A stretch of 64,000 nucleotides of DNA from Verrucomicrobiota bacterium (GTDB lineage: Bacteria > Verrucomicrobiota > Verrucomicrobiia > Verrucomicrobiales > Akkermansiaceae), in assembly GCA_017301995.1 (NCBI GenBank), contig JAFLEH010000038.1, positions 1 to 64,000 on the forward strand, written 5' to 3'. The first letter of the stretch is position 1. Each line of letters opens with the position of its first letter. The notes under the pieces are model-generated. The model made no database searches, was not told where the DNA came from, and saw nothing but the letters and a program-made list of their open reading frames with translations. Shown piece after piece: positions 26,979 through 33,877 of the stretch. The position numbers and the translations under genes were made by a program.

Positions 26979-27893
26979 ATGAAAACGACCACCCGCCTGC
27001 TGACCTCAACGATTCTCATGGGATTCGCCTCCGCGCTTCCCGCCACGGCCCAACAACCGGCCACACCTCCCGCCGCACCCTTTCTCGGCGTCGTGACCGA
27101 GCGCATTTCCGACGAAATCCGGCATCAACTGCCCCAGATCAAGCCCGGAGCCGGGCTGATCGTGCGCCAGACAATGCCCTCCAGCCCCGCCGATGGCGCG
27201 CACATCGGGAAACTCGACATCCTCCTCCAATGGAACGACCAACTCCTCGTCCACCCGGAGCAATTGCGCGTCCTCGTGGACAGCGCCAAACCCGGCGACA
27301 CGGTTAGCCTAACCTATCTGCACCAGGGCGTGGTCGCCGAGAGCAAAGTCCAACTGGCCAGCCGCCCCGCCCACGCGTTCCATCCGGCCAAGGGCATCGG
27401 CCAGGCTCCTCCCGCCGGTTTGCCCATGGTGTCCCCGGAAATGCTCGGTCAGGCCGCCCGCATGCTCGGCGAATCCGGCATTGATCCGAAAGCCCTCGGC
27501 GATGCCGTCAAAGACCTCAACCTGGACAAGATCGATCCGGAAGCGGTGAACCAACTGCTCAAGGGCATCGATCTGGACGCGATCGCCAAGGCCCTGACGC
27601 CACCGCAGAACGCCCCTCAACCCAAACCCGCCGTGCCCGCGAAGGTTGTGATCATCGCTCCCGACGGCACCCGCACCGAGATCCCGCTCGCCGACGCGCT
27701 GAAACCCGGCGGCAGCCCCGCGGATGTTCTCTCCAAAATCGACCTGAGCAAGCTGGACCCGGCGGCGGTACTCGCCGGCAAGCTGCTCCTGATCCAACCG
27801 GACGGCACCGAACAGGTCATCAATCCCGCCGAACTCCTCAAAAACGGCGAAGCGATCAACCGCTTGTTGGAGGAATTCGCCCGCCCACGGTAA
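26979..27893 (+). CDS. Exported PDZ-domain protein with Asp/Leu-rich helical repeats
   Basis: 304 aa from ATG 26979, chosen for the signal peptide MKTTTRLLTSTILMGFASAL. Residues ~30-115 form a PDZ domain (FLGVVTERISDEIRHQLPQI, then GAGLIVRQTMPSSPADGAHI and GKLDILLQWNDQLL), similar to the DegP/HtrA C-terminal type but with no protease domain. Residues ~150-195 and ~245-260 are short helical repeats built on 'I/L-D-x-x-A/L' (IDPKALGDAVKDLNLDKI, KIDLSKLDPAAVLAG). The two VxIxxPDGT stretches (VVIIAPDGTRTEI, LLLIQPDGTEQVI) are an internal repeat. Probably a periplasmic scaffold or inhibitor; function unknown. A terminator follows at 27934. Confidence 0.72.
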   Translation: MKTTTRLLTSTILMGFASALPATAQQPATPPAAPFLGVVTERISDEIRHQLPQIKPGAGLIVRQTMPSSPADGAHIGKLDILLQWNDQLLVHPEQLRVLVDSAKPGDTVSLTYLHQGVVAESKVQLASRPAHAFHPAKGIGQAPPAGLPMVSPEMLGQAARMLGESGIDPKALGDAVKDLNLDKIDPEAVNQLLKGIDLDAIAKALTPPQNAPQPKPAVPAKVVIIAPDGTRTEIPLADALKPGGSPADVLSKIDLSKLDPAAVLAGKLLLIQPDGTEQVINPAELLKNGEAINRLLEEFARPR

Positions 27894-27933
27894 TCACATC
27901 GGAAAAGCCGATTATTCACAACTCCTGAATATA

Positions 27934-27976
27934 AGAAACGCCCGGAGGCCGAATGTGCCTCCGGGCGCTTTCTTTT
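27934..27976 (+). terminator. Intrinsic terminator after the PDZ gene
   Basis: Stem CGCCCGGAGG (27939-27948) / CCTCCGGGCG (27958-27967), 9-base loop, flanked by AAGAAA before and CTTTCTTTT after. It should work on the plus strand; the A-rich 5' flank makes reverse activity possible. It ends the PDZ transcript 40-80 bp after the stop. The rest of 27977-28207 is AT-rich and probably holds the promoter of the next PEP-CTERM gene, but I cannot place a box with confidence. Confidence 0.85.
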
Positions 27977-28207
27977 CGCGGGATACCGACAGCACAAGAG
28001 TGAAAAGCGGTCGATTGTCAAGCAATCCTGATAACTCACCAATGGCTAATGTCATGTTATCAAATTTGTCATATATTTATAAATGAAATAATATGATTTG
28101 CGTGGATTTTTTTCTTGCGGAACCGTAATGATTGGCTAACGTTGTGGGGTCCGGCCGGTTTCCCCCCGATTGACGGTCGGCGCTTCACCCCAAATCCCCC
28201 CTAACAC

Positions 28208-28924
28208 ATGAAAACTACCCTTGTGGTAGCCGCGTCGCTTGCGTCGTGGCTTGTCGTGTCCGCATCCGGCCAGAGCCTTACCTGGAACTTGACAGGTTCC
28301 GCGGGCAGTGGCGCTTACGGAAATTCCCTAACATTCGCCCAGAGTGGAGTCACCGTCAAGGCGACCGCTTGGGGCTATACCTATGGTTCCAGCGACAACG
28401 CGCTTGAAACCGCCGCCCTCGGCCAATGGTCCTTAGGCCTTGGTGTTGCCAACCGCAACGAAGGTGCCAGCGCTGGCGCGCCGCAGCACCAGGTGGACAA
28501 CTCCGGTGCCGATGACTGGGTGCTGTTTGAATTCAGCAAGGCCGTTACCAACGTTTCGGTGACGATTACCCCGTCCGGGACCTATGATCGCGATGTTTCG
28601 TTCATGACCGCCTTCAATTCGAGCCCGCTGAACCTGAACGGCCTATCCTACGCCAGTCTGTCCGGCCTCGGATTCGGTTCCAAAGTCGATAGCTCGGGCA
28701 CGGTAAGCAGCAATTCACGGACTGTCAGCATCACCAGCGCCACCGGTTTTAACAAACTGCTGTTCGGTGCCAAGGTCGGCGAGCCAACCGGAAGCGACAT
28801 TGACTACTTCAAGGTCACTTCGGTCACCGGAACGCCCACCACGCTGGTTCCCGAACCCGCGACCGCCGGATTGCTCGGACTCGGAGTGCTCGCCCTCGGG
28901 TTGCGTCGTTCGCGGCGCGCCTGA
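28208..28924 (+). CDS. PEP-CTERM sorting-domain protein
   Basis: 238 aa: signal peptide (MKTTLVVAASLASWLVVSAS), a ~190-residue Ser/Gly/Thr-rich beta domain (SLTWNLTGSAGSGAYGNSLT ... GSDIDYFKVTSVTG), then a textbook PEP-CTERM tail with VPEPAT, hydrophobic GLLGLGVLALGL and basic RRSRRA. The middle resembles other PEP-CTERM surface proteins annotated only as hypothetical. Expected to be cleaved and anchored by an exosortase, which is not encoded in this window. It stands alone between two terminators. The upstream ~180 bp are unusually AT-rich. Confidence 0.82.
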   Translation: MKTTLVVAASLASWLVVSASGQSLTWNLTGSAGSGAYGNSLTFAQSGVTVKATAWGYTYGSSDNALETAALGQWSLGLGVANRNEGASAGAPQHQVDNSGADDWVLFEFSKAVTNVSVTITPSGTYDRDVSFMTAFNSSPLNLNGLSYASLSGLGFGSKVDSSGTVSSNSRTVSITSATGFNKLLFGAKVGEPTGSDIDYFKVTSVTGTPTTLVPEPATAGLLGLGVLALGLRRSRRA

Positions 28925-28982
28925 GAAATCGTCTCCCCAACCATCCCCCCGGGTTCCCGCCTCCGGCGTGGAACCACCCATT

Positions 28983-29019
28983 CAGGATCGCTTCCCCCCG
29001 GGCGATCCTGATTTGTTTT
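28983..29019 (+). terminator. Intrinsic terminator after the PEP-CTERM gene
   Basis: CAGGATCG (28983-28990) pairs with CGATCCTG (29003-29010) around a C/G-rich 12-base loop and is followed by ATTTGTTTT. It lies 59 bp past the PEP-CTERM stop at 28924, isolating that gene from the Fur/suf unit. Confidence 0.75.
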
Positions 29020-29133
29020 CCCCCCGCCAGCCCGCTCTGAGATCATTGGCGCCACTCCCCGATCCCGCCTGCGCCGTAATTCTCGCGGAAATCGGCACCC
29101 GTCAATCAAGACAGCCGGACCACGTGAAAAAAT

Positions 29134-29148
29134 TTAGAATAATTCTTG
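29134..29148. promoter_or_regulatory. Possible Fur/PerR-type operator upstream of the Fur-family gene
   Basis: TTAGAAT-A-ATTCTTG: a 7-1-7 arrangement whose central AGAAT/ATTCT halves are perfectly inverted. It is 34 bp upstream of the Fur-family start in an AT-rich patch (AAAAAATTTAG precedes it). Size and symmetry fit Fur/PerR boxes, and autoregulation is common in that family. This is a suggestion from position and symmetry only. Confidence 0.4.
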
Positions 29149-29182
29149 CTATCGGAACCTTCGGGGCTAGGTTCCCGCCGCC

Positions 29183-29611
29183 ATGCTTCCCGCGACTCCC
29201 ACCAAACGCCGAAAAGCCGCCCCCGCCGACGAGCAGGGCGGGCTGCGCATGACGCGCCAGCGCCAGGAGGTTTACGAGACACTGCTGGCCCATCGCGACC
29301 ACCCGACGGCCACCGACGTGTTCCTGCGTGTGAAGGACCGGCTTCCTAACATCTCGCTGGCCACGGTTTACAACTGTCTGGAAGTGCTGGTGGAGCACCA
29401 GTTGGTCCGCCAGGTGAATTTCGAGCGCGAGCCATCGCGATTTTGCCCGAATTTGGAGCAGCACGGCCATTTCCACGACCGTGGCACCGGCACGATCCTC
29501 GATGTGAAGTTCAAAAAGGGCGTGAAACTCTCAGACGTCCTCGACCTTCCGCCCGGCGCGGTGGTCCAGGACATTGAGATCAATCTACGCGGACTGCTCC
29601 GCACCACTTGA
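29183..29611 (+). CDS. Fur-family transcriptional regulator
   Basis: 142 aa, slightly short for Fur. Residues ~20-90 are the Fur winged helix (MTRQRQEVYETLLAHRDHPT, ATDVFLRVKDRLPNISLATV, YNCLEVLVEHQLVRQV). The dimerisation domain keeps HGHFHDRGTGTILDVKF but lacks the C-terminal CxxC zinc motifs, as in some PerR-like and Irr-like members. It lies 73 bp upstream of sufC on the same strand, so it may regulate iron-sulphur assembly in response to iron or peroxide; that link is inferred from position. A second Met at 29249 (start of MTRQRQ) could be the true start. Confidence 0.85.
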   Translation: MLPATPTKRRKAAPADEQGGLRMTRQRQEVYETLLAHRDHPTATDVFLRVKDRLPNISLATVYNCLEVLVEHQLVRQVNFEREPSRFCPNLEQHGHFHDRGTGTILDVKFKKGVKLSDVLDLPPGAVVQDIEINLRGLLRTT

Positions 29612-29684
29612 CAAACATCCCCGCAATAATCAACCCCGCGTTTCACCGACACCCTCACCAATCCCAAGATCCCCACACCACACC

Positions 29685-30437
29685 ATGAGCCTCCTGATCC
29701 AAGACCTCCACGCCACCCTCGAAGACGGAACCGAAATCCTCAAGGGCGTCAGCCTCGAAATCCCAAAGGGCGAAGTCCACGCCATCATGGGCCCTAACGG
29801 ATCAGGAAAAAGCACGCTCTCGAAAGTCATCGCCGGGCACGAAGGCTATGTGGTCACCGGCGGATCGGTCACTCTTGACGGCGAGGACGTGTTCGGTTGG
29901 TCCATCGACGAACGTTCCCGCGCGGGCATTTTCCTCGCCTTCCAATACCCGTCCGAAGTGCCCGGCGTGTCCAACGCCAACTTCATCCGCGCCGCCCTCC
30001 AAGCCCGGCTGCCGCAAGGCCAGGAAATCGATGCCGTAGCCTACTACAAGAACCTCTACTCGAAGATGGACATCCTCGAGATCGACCGCAAATTCACCGC
30101 CCGCGCGGTGAACGAGGGATTCTCCGGCGGCGAAAAGAAGCGCAACGAAATCCTCCAACTGATGATGCTGGAGCCGACGTTCGCCATCCTCGACGAAACC
30201 GACTCCGGGCTCGACATCGACGCGCTCAAGATCGTCGCCAAGGGAGTCAACGCGATGCGTTCGCCGGATCGCGGGTTCCTGCTGATCACCCACTATCAGC
30301 GTCTCCTCGACCATATCGCGCCCGATTACGTCCACGTCATGGCAGAGGGCCGCATCGTGCGCTCCGGCGGCCCCGAACTGGCACTCGAACTGGAAAAAGA
30401 AGGCTACGAGTTCCTGAAATCCCCCGAATCAGCCTAA
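29685..30437 (+). CDS. sufC: SufC, iron-sulphur cluster assembly ATPase
   Basis: 250 aa from ATG 29685 (MSLLIQDLHATLEDGTEILK). ABC ATPase with Walker A MGPNGSGKSTLSK (~residues 35-47), signature motif FSGGEKKRNEI, Walker B FAILDETDSGLDIDAL and switch His in LLITHYQRLLD. The E-T-D-S-G-L-D form after Walker B is characteristic of SufC. It powers the cytosolic SufBCD scaffold that builds Fe-S clusters. First gene of sufC-sufB-(insert)-sufD; sufB follows after 64 bp. SufS/SufU/SufE are not in the window. Confidence 0.97.
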   Translation: MSLLIQDLHATLEDGTEILKGVSLEIPKGEVHAIMGPNGSGKSTLSKVIAGHEGYVVTGGSVTLDGEDVFGWSIDERSRAGIFLAFQYPSEVPGVSNANFIRAALQARLPQGQEIDAVAYYKNLYSKMDILEIDRKFTARAVNEGFSGGEKKRNEILQLMMLEPTFAILDETDSGLDIDALKIVAKGVNAMRSPDRGFLLITHYQRLLDHIAPDYVHVMAEGRIVRSGGPELALELEKEGYEFLKSPESA

Positions 30438-30458
30438 CAACAGACCCGTTTGACCCCA

Positions 30459-30493
30459 CTTCAGCTTTTCAGCATTTCCGCTTTTCAGCTTTT
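30459..30493. repeat. Short direct repeats TTTTCAGC between sufC and sufB
   Basis: The 64-bp sufC-sufB spacer contains CAGCTTTTCAGCATTTCCG followed by CTTTTCAGCTTTT, that is, several copies of a CTTTTCAGC-like unit. No ribosome binding site is evident in it. It looks like a small intergenic repeat relic; function unknown. Confidence 0.4.
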
Positions 30494-30501
30494 ACCCCAA
30501 A

Positions 30502-31938
30502 ATGTCCTACGAACCAACCACTCCGCTCGACACCGAGACCCACGAGGCGATCAACATCGATCGTTCCAAGGGGGACTTCACGTTTCCCGAGCGTCACAAG
30601 TTCGATGCCGGCCGCGGATTGACCGAGCGGACGATCGACTACATCTGCGATGTGAAGAACGACCCCCAGTGGGTTCGCGAATTCCGCCACAAGGCGCTGC
30701 AGGTGTTCCGTTCCAAGCCGATGCCCACCCACTGGGCCACCAAGGATCTGGAAAGCATCAACTTCGACGAAATCCGCTACTATCTATCCGACGGCGAAAA
30801 GCCGAAACGTTCGTGGGACGAGGTGCCGGATGACGTGCTCAAGACCTTCGAGCGGCTCGGAATTCCGGAGCAGGAGCGCGCTTTCCTGGCCGGCGTGGAA
30901 GCGCAATACGACTCCGAGGCCGCCTACTCCAACATGAAGGAGGAATTGACCAAGCAGGGCGTCATTTTCGTCAACTCCACCGAGGGTCTGAAAGCCCACG
31001 AGGAGACCTTCCGTCCGTGGTTCGGCAAGGTGATCCCCACCTCGGACAACAAATTCTCCGCGCTCAACTCCGCGGTGTTTTCCGGCGGATCGTTCATTTA
31101 TGTTCCCAAGGGCCTCAAGCTCAAGCAGCCGTTGCAGGCGTATTTCCGCATCAACTCGGAGAGCTTCGGCCAGTTCGAGCGCACGCTCATCATCGCCGAC
31201 GAAGGCGCGGAGCTGATGTATATGGAAGGCTGCACCGCGCCGAAGTTCGAAACCTCCACGCTGCACTCGGCGGTGGTCGAATTGGTCGCGCTCAAGGACG
31301 CGAAAATCCAATACGTCACCGTCCAGAACTGGTCCAACAATGTCTTCAACCTGGTCACCAAGCGCGGCCTGGCGATGGAAAACGCCGAGGTCCGCTGGAT
31401 CGACTGCAATATCGGTTCGCGCCTCACCATGAAATATCCCGGTGTGGTGATGAAAGGCCGGCGCGCCCGCGGCGAGGTGATTTCCATCGCTCTGGCAAAC
31501 ACCGGACAGCATCAGGACACCGGCGCCAAGATGATCCACGCGGCCGACGAGACCTCGTCCAACATTGTTTCCAAGTCGATCTCGGTGGGCCAGGGGCGCG
31601 CCACCTATCGCGGCCAAATCCACATCCCGAAGCACCTCAAGGGTTGCAAAAACAATACCGAGTGCGACGCGCTGCTGATCAACACCAACTCCCGCACCGA
31701 TACCTATCCGGCCATCACCGTCCGCGGCAACCAGCATTCCACCCAGCACGAGGCGTCCGTCTCACAGGTGTCCGAAGACATGCTCTTCTACATGCAGCAG
31801 CGCGGCCTCAGCGAAGGCCAGGCGATGTCCCTCGCCGTCAACGGTTTCATCAACGATCTCGTCCGCGAGTTCCCCATGGAATACTCCGTGGAACTCAAAC
31901 GCCTCATCGACCTCGAAATGGAGGGCTCCGTCGGCTGA
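30502..31938 (+). CDS. sufB: SufB, Fe-S cluster scaffold subunit
   Basis: 478 aa, the normal SufB length. Hallmarks: TERTIDYICDVKNDPQWVRE near the N-terminus, VFSGGSFIYVPKGLKLKQPL, the beta-helix core (YMEGCTAPKFETSTLHSAVV), ANTGQHQDTGAKMIHAADET, and GCKNNTECDALLINTNSRTD carrying the conserved Cys. SufB forms the SufB-SufC2-SufD complex on which clusters are assembled. The 70-aa small gene begins 4 bp after its stop, so the operon continues through the insertion to sufD. Confidence 0.97.
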   Translation: MSYEPTTPLDTETHEAINIDRSKGDFTFPERHKFDAGRGLTERTIDYICDVKNDPQWVREFRHKALQVFRSKPMPTHWATKDLESINFDEIRYYLSDGEKPKRSWDEVPDDVLKTFERLGIPEQERAFLAGVEAQYDSEAAYSNMKEELTKQGVIFVNSTEGLKAHEETFRPWFGKVIPTSDNKFSALNSAVFSGGSFIYVPKGLKLKQPLQAYFRINSESFGQFERTLIIADEGAELMYMEGCTAPKFETSTLHSAVVELVALKDAKIQYVTVQNWSNNVFNLVTKRGLAMENAEVRWIDCNIGSRLTMKYPGVVMKGRRARGEVISIALANTGQHQDTGAKMIHAADETSSNIVSKSISVGQGRATYRGQIHIPKHLKGCKNNTECDALLINTNSRTDTYPAITVRGNQHSTQHEASVSQVSEDMLFYMQQRGLSEGQAMSLAVNGFINDLVREFPMEYSVELKRLIDLEMEGSVG

Positions 31939-31942
31939 TTTT

Positions 31943-32155
31943 ATGGAAACGAAAACCAGAATGATCCAACCGGTGGTTCGGGTTGTCCCCGTTGAAGAGG
32001 ATGACCGCCGAAGCCTCGAATTTTGGCTTTCCAAAACTCCCGACGAGCGTCTTTCGGCGCTCGAAGTCCTCAGATCCCCAATGTATGAGTGCGAAACTGG
32101 CAATCCACCGCGACTTCAAAGAGTGCATCGAGTTGTTGCTATCCCATGGAGTTGA
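31943..32155 (+). CDS. Small conserved partner protein of a nucleotidyltransferase
   Basis: 70 aa. Pattern: RRSLEFWLSKTPDERLSALE (~residues 22-41), then VLRSP and RLQRVHRVVAIP at the end. This resembles small proteins often encoded immediately before MNT/DUF6036-like nucleotidyltransferases ('x-x-FWL-S-x-T-P-E-E-R-L-x-A-L-E ... RLQRV'), here recalled rather than searched. It starts 4 bp after sufB and its last 71 bp overlap the nucleotidyltransferase gene in another frame, so the two must be expressed together. It may act as antitoxin or regulatory subunit; not demonstrable from sequence. Confidence 0.65.
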   Translation: METKTRMIQPVVRVVPVEEDDRRSLEFWLSKTPDERLSALEVLRSPMYECETGNPPRLQRVHRVVAIPWS

Positions 32156-32558
32156 GTTTCTTGTGATTGGCGGATACGCGGTTGCCGCCCACGGACGTCC
32201 CCGTTACACGGGAGACATTGATTTCTTCATCCGCAAGTCGCCCGAGAACGCCCGCCGGATAGTGGCCGCTCTCCATGAATTCTTCGGCCCTCTGCCGGAG
32301 ATCAGGGAGGAGAACTTTCTTGAAGAAGATCGCATGAGCCAACTCGGCCTCGAACCGCTTCGCATTGACTTTCTCGTCCGAATCAAAGGCGTTGACTTTG
32401 ATTCAGCCTGGAATAACCGGGTGATGATTCACCATGCCGGATTGGACATCCCTTTCATTTCCCTTCCAGACCTTATCGCTAACAAACGGGCAACCGGTCG
32501 AAACAAGGATATCCTCGATCTCAGCTATCTCAGCGATTCTGAAACCACCCAACCTTAG
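32085..32558 (+). CDS. Nucleotidyltransferase-fold protein (MNT/DUF6036-like)
   Basis: 157 aa from ATG 32085. Residues ~25-48 carry the polymerase-beta-type nucleotidyltransferase motif: FLVIGGYAVAAHGRPRYTGD followed by IDFF, with the GG, the GRxRxTxDID signature and two Asp for metal. A later Asp in LRIDFLVRI (~residue 95) would be the third. The C-terminal half contains ISLPDLIANKRATGRNKDIL, a conserved 'LIxxKxxxGRxKDxxD' tail of such proteins. Family members appear in toxin-antitoxin and abortive-infection modules as well as with no known role. GC is lower (about 50% on a sampled line) than in the flanking suf genes, consistent with insertion into the operon. sufD starts 20 bp later. Confidence 0.78.
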   Translation: MSAKLAIHRDFKECIELLLSHGVEFLVIGGYAVAAHGRPRYTGDIDFFIRKSPENARRIVAALHEFFGPLPEIREENFLEEDRMSQLGLEPLRIDFLVRIKGVDFDSAWNNRVMIHHAGLDIPFISLPDLIANKRATGRNKDILDLSYLSDSETTQP

Positions 32559-32578
32559 ACAATCCAACAATCTCACAC

Positions 32579-33838
32579 ATGACCACCACATTACCCGCTT
32601 GGTTCACCGCCCGACAGGAGGCCGCGCAGGCCCGCTATGACGCAACTCCCGCTCCCGCCCGCGGGGACGAGACCTGGCGGTTTTCCAACATCAAACAACT
32701 CGATTTTGCGGTCTTCCGGCGGAACGCGGACCTTGGTTCGCCCGCCGACATCATCCTCAAATCCGCCGGCCTCGAAACCACCTCCGCCAAGTTCGTGTTC
32801 GTGAACGATTCGCTGGTCCACTCGGAGTCCGATCTTCCCGCGGACGCGGTGGTTCTTCCGCTCGCCGAAGCGATCGTCACCCACGCCGATCTTGTGGCCA
32901 AGCATTTCATGAAACAGGAAACCCGGCTCGGCTCGGCGAAGTTCGCCGCTTGGCATGAGGCGAACGTCTCCAACGGCATCTTCGTCCACATCGGAGACAA
33001 CATCGAGATCGAGCACCCTATCGAAATCCACCACTGGATCGCCGGAGAAAGCACCGTGGTGTTTCCCCACACGCTGGTGGTCACCGGCACCGGCGCCAAG
33101 GTGCGCGTGATCGACATCTTCCGCTCCGCCGACGACACCTCTCCCGGATTGGCCGTGGCGTTCAACGATCTATCCGCCGGACCGGGATCCAAGCTCGACT
33201 ACCTCGCCATCCAGGCGTTTAACGAAAGCACGCGGGTGATCCAGATCAACGAAACCGGCGTCGGCAGGGACGCCTCCACCACCGGTTTCATCCTCAACAC
33301 CGGTGCCGCGTGGGCCCGCAACGAATCCCTATCCCGCTTGGAAGGCGAAGGCGCGCGATCGGACATGCTCTCGGTCTCCATCCCGGCCCGCACCCAGGAA
33401 TACGACCAGCGCACCTTCCAGCACCACGTCGCGCCCGGAGCCTACTCGGATTTGTTGTATAAAAACTCGCTCTACGACTTCTCCAGCACGATTTTCTCCG
33501 GGCTGATCTTCGTCGATGAGGGAGCGCACATGACCGATGCCTATCAGACCTGCCGCAACCTGCTGATGAGCGACACCTGCGAGGCGAATTCCATGCCCGG
33601 CCTCGAAATCAACGCCGACCAGGTCAAATGTTCCCACGGCAGCACCTCTTCGCCCATCCACGACGAGGAAATATTCTATCTGCGAGCCCGCGGCATCGAT
33701 CCGGTGTCCGCCCGCCAACTCATCGCCCATGGGTTTTCCTCGGAAGTCGTCAGCCGCCTCGGCCACGAAGCGACCGAACGGCTCGTCGAACGCTTCATCG
33801 ACGACAAGTTCGACCACATCGCCACCCGCGGGGCGTAG
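32579..33838 (+). CDS. sufD: SufD, Fe-S cluster assembly protein
   Basis: 419 aa. N-terminal WRFSNIKQLDF is the usual SufD 'W(R/K)xT/S' opening. The right-handed beta-helix region includes SNGIFVHIGDNIEIEHPIEI. The C-terminal signature is SSPIHDEEIFYLRARGIDP, then ARQLIAHGFSSEVVSRL, with HG-S-T upstream (KCSHGSTSS; conserved His). Partner of SufB and SufC; required for iron acquisition by the scaffold in Escherichia coli. Last suf gene here, ending 39 bp before the convergent GH110-like gene with no hairpin in the gap. Confidence 0.96.
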   Translation: MTTTLPAWFTARQEAAQARYDATPAPARGDETWRFSNIKQLDFAVFRRNADLGSPADIILKSAGLETTSAKFVFVNDSLVHSESDLPADAVVLPLAEAIVTHADLVAKHFMKQETRLGSAKFAAWHEANVSNGIFVHIGDNIEIEHPIEIHHWIAGESTVVFPHTLVVTGTGAKVRVIDIFRSADDTSPGLAVAFNDLSAGPGSKLDYLAIQAFNESTRVIQINETGVGRDASTTGFILNTGAAWARNESLSRLEGEGARSDMLSVSIPARTQEYDQRTFQHHVAPGAYSDLLYKNSLYDFSSTIFSGLIFVDEGAHMTDAYQTCRNLLMSDTCEANSMPGLEINADQVKCSHGSTSSPIHDEEIFYLRARGIDPVSARQLIAHGFSSEVVSRLGHEATERLVERFIDDKFDHIATRGA

Positions 33839-33877
33839 GCGCCGCGACCAGTGTTGCCTGGAATGTCACCATCCGGG

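Noticed and set aside
28107..28125. A sigma-54-like -24/-12 element (TGGATTTTTTTCTTGC) upstream of the PEP-CTERM gene at 28208
   Set aside because: The GG-to-GC spacing is one base too long and the -24 half is poor; kept out of the feature list although sigma-54 control is known for PEP-CTERM genes in some bacteria.
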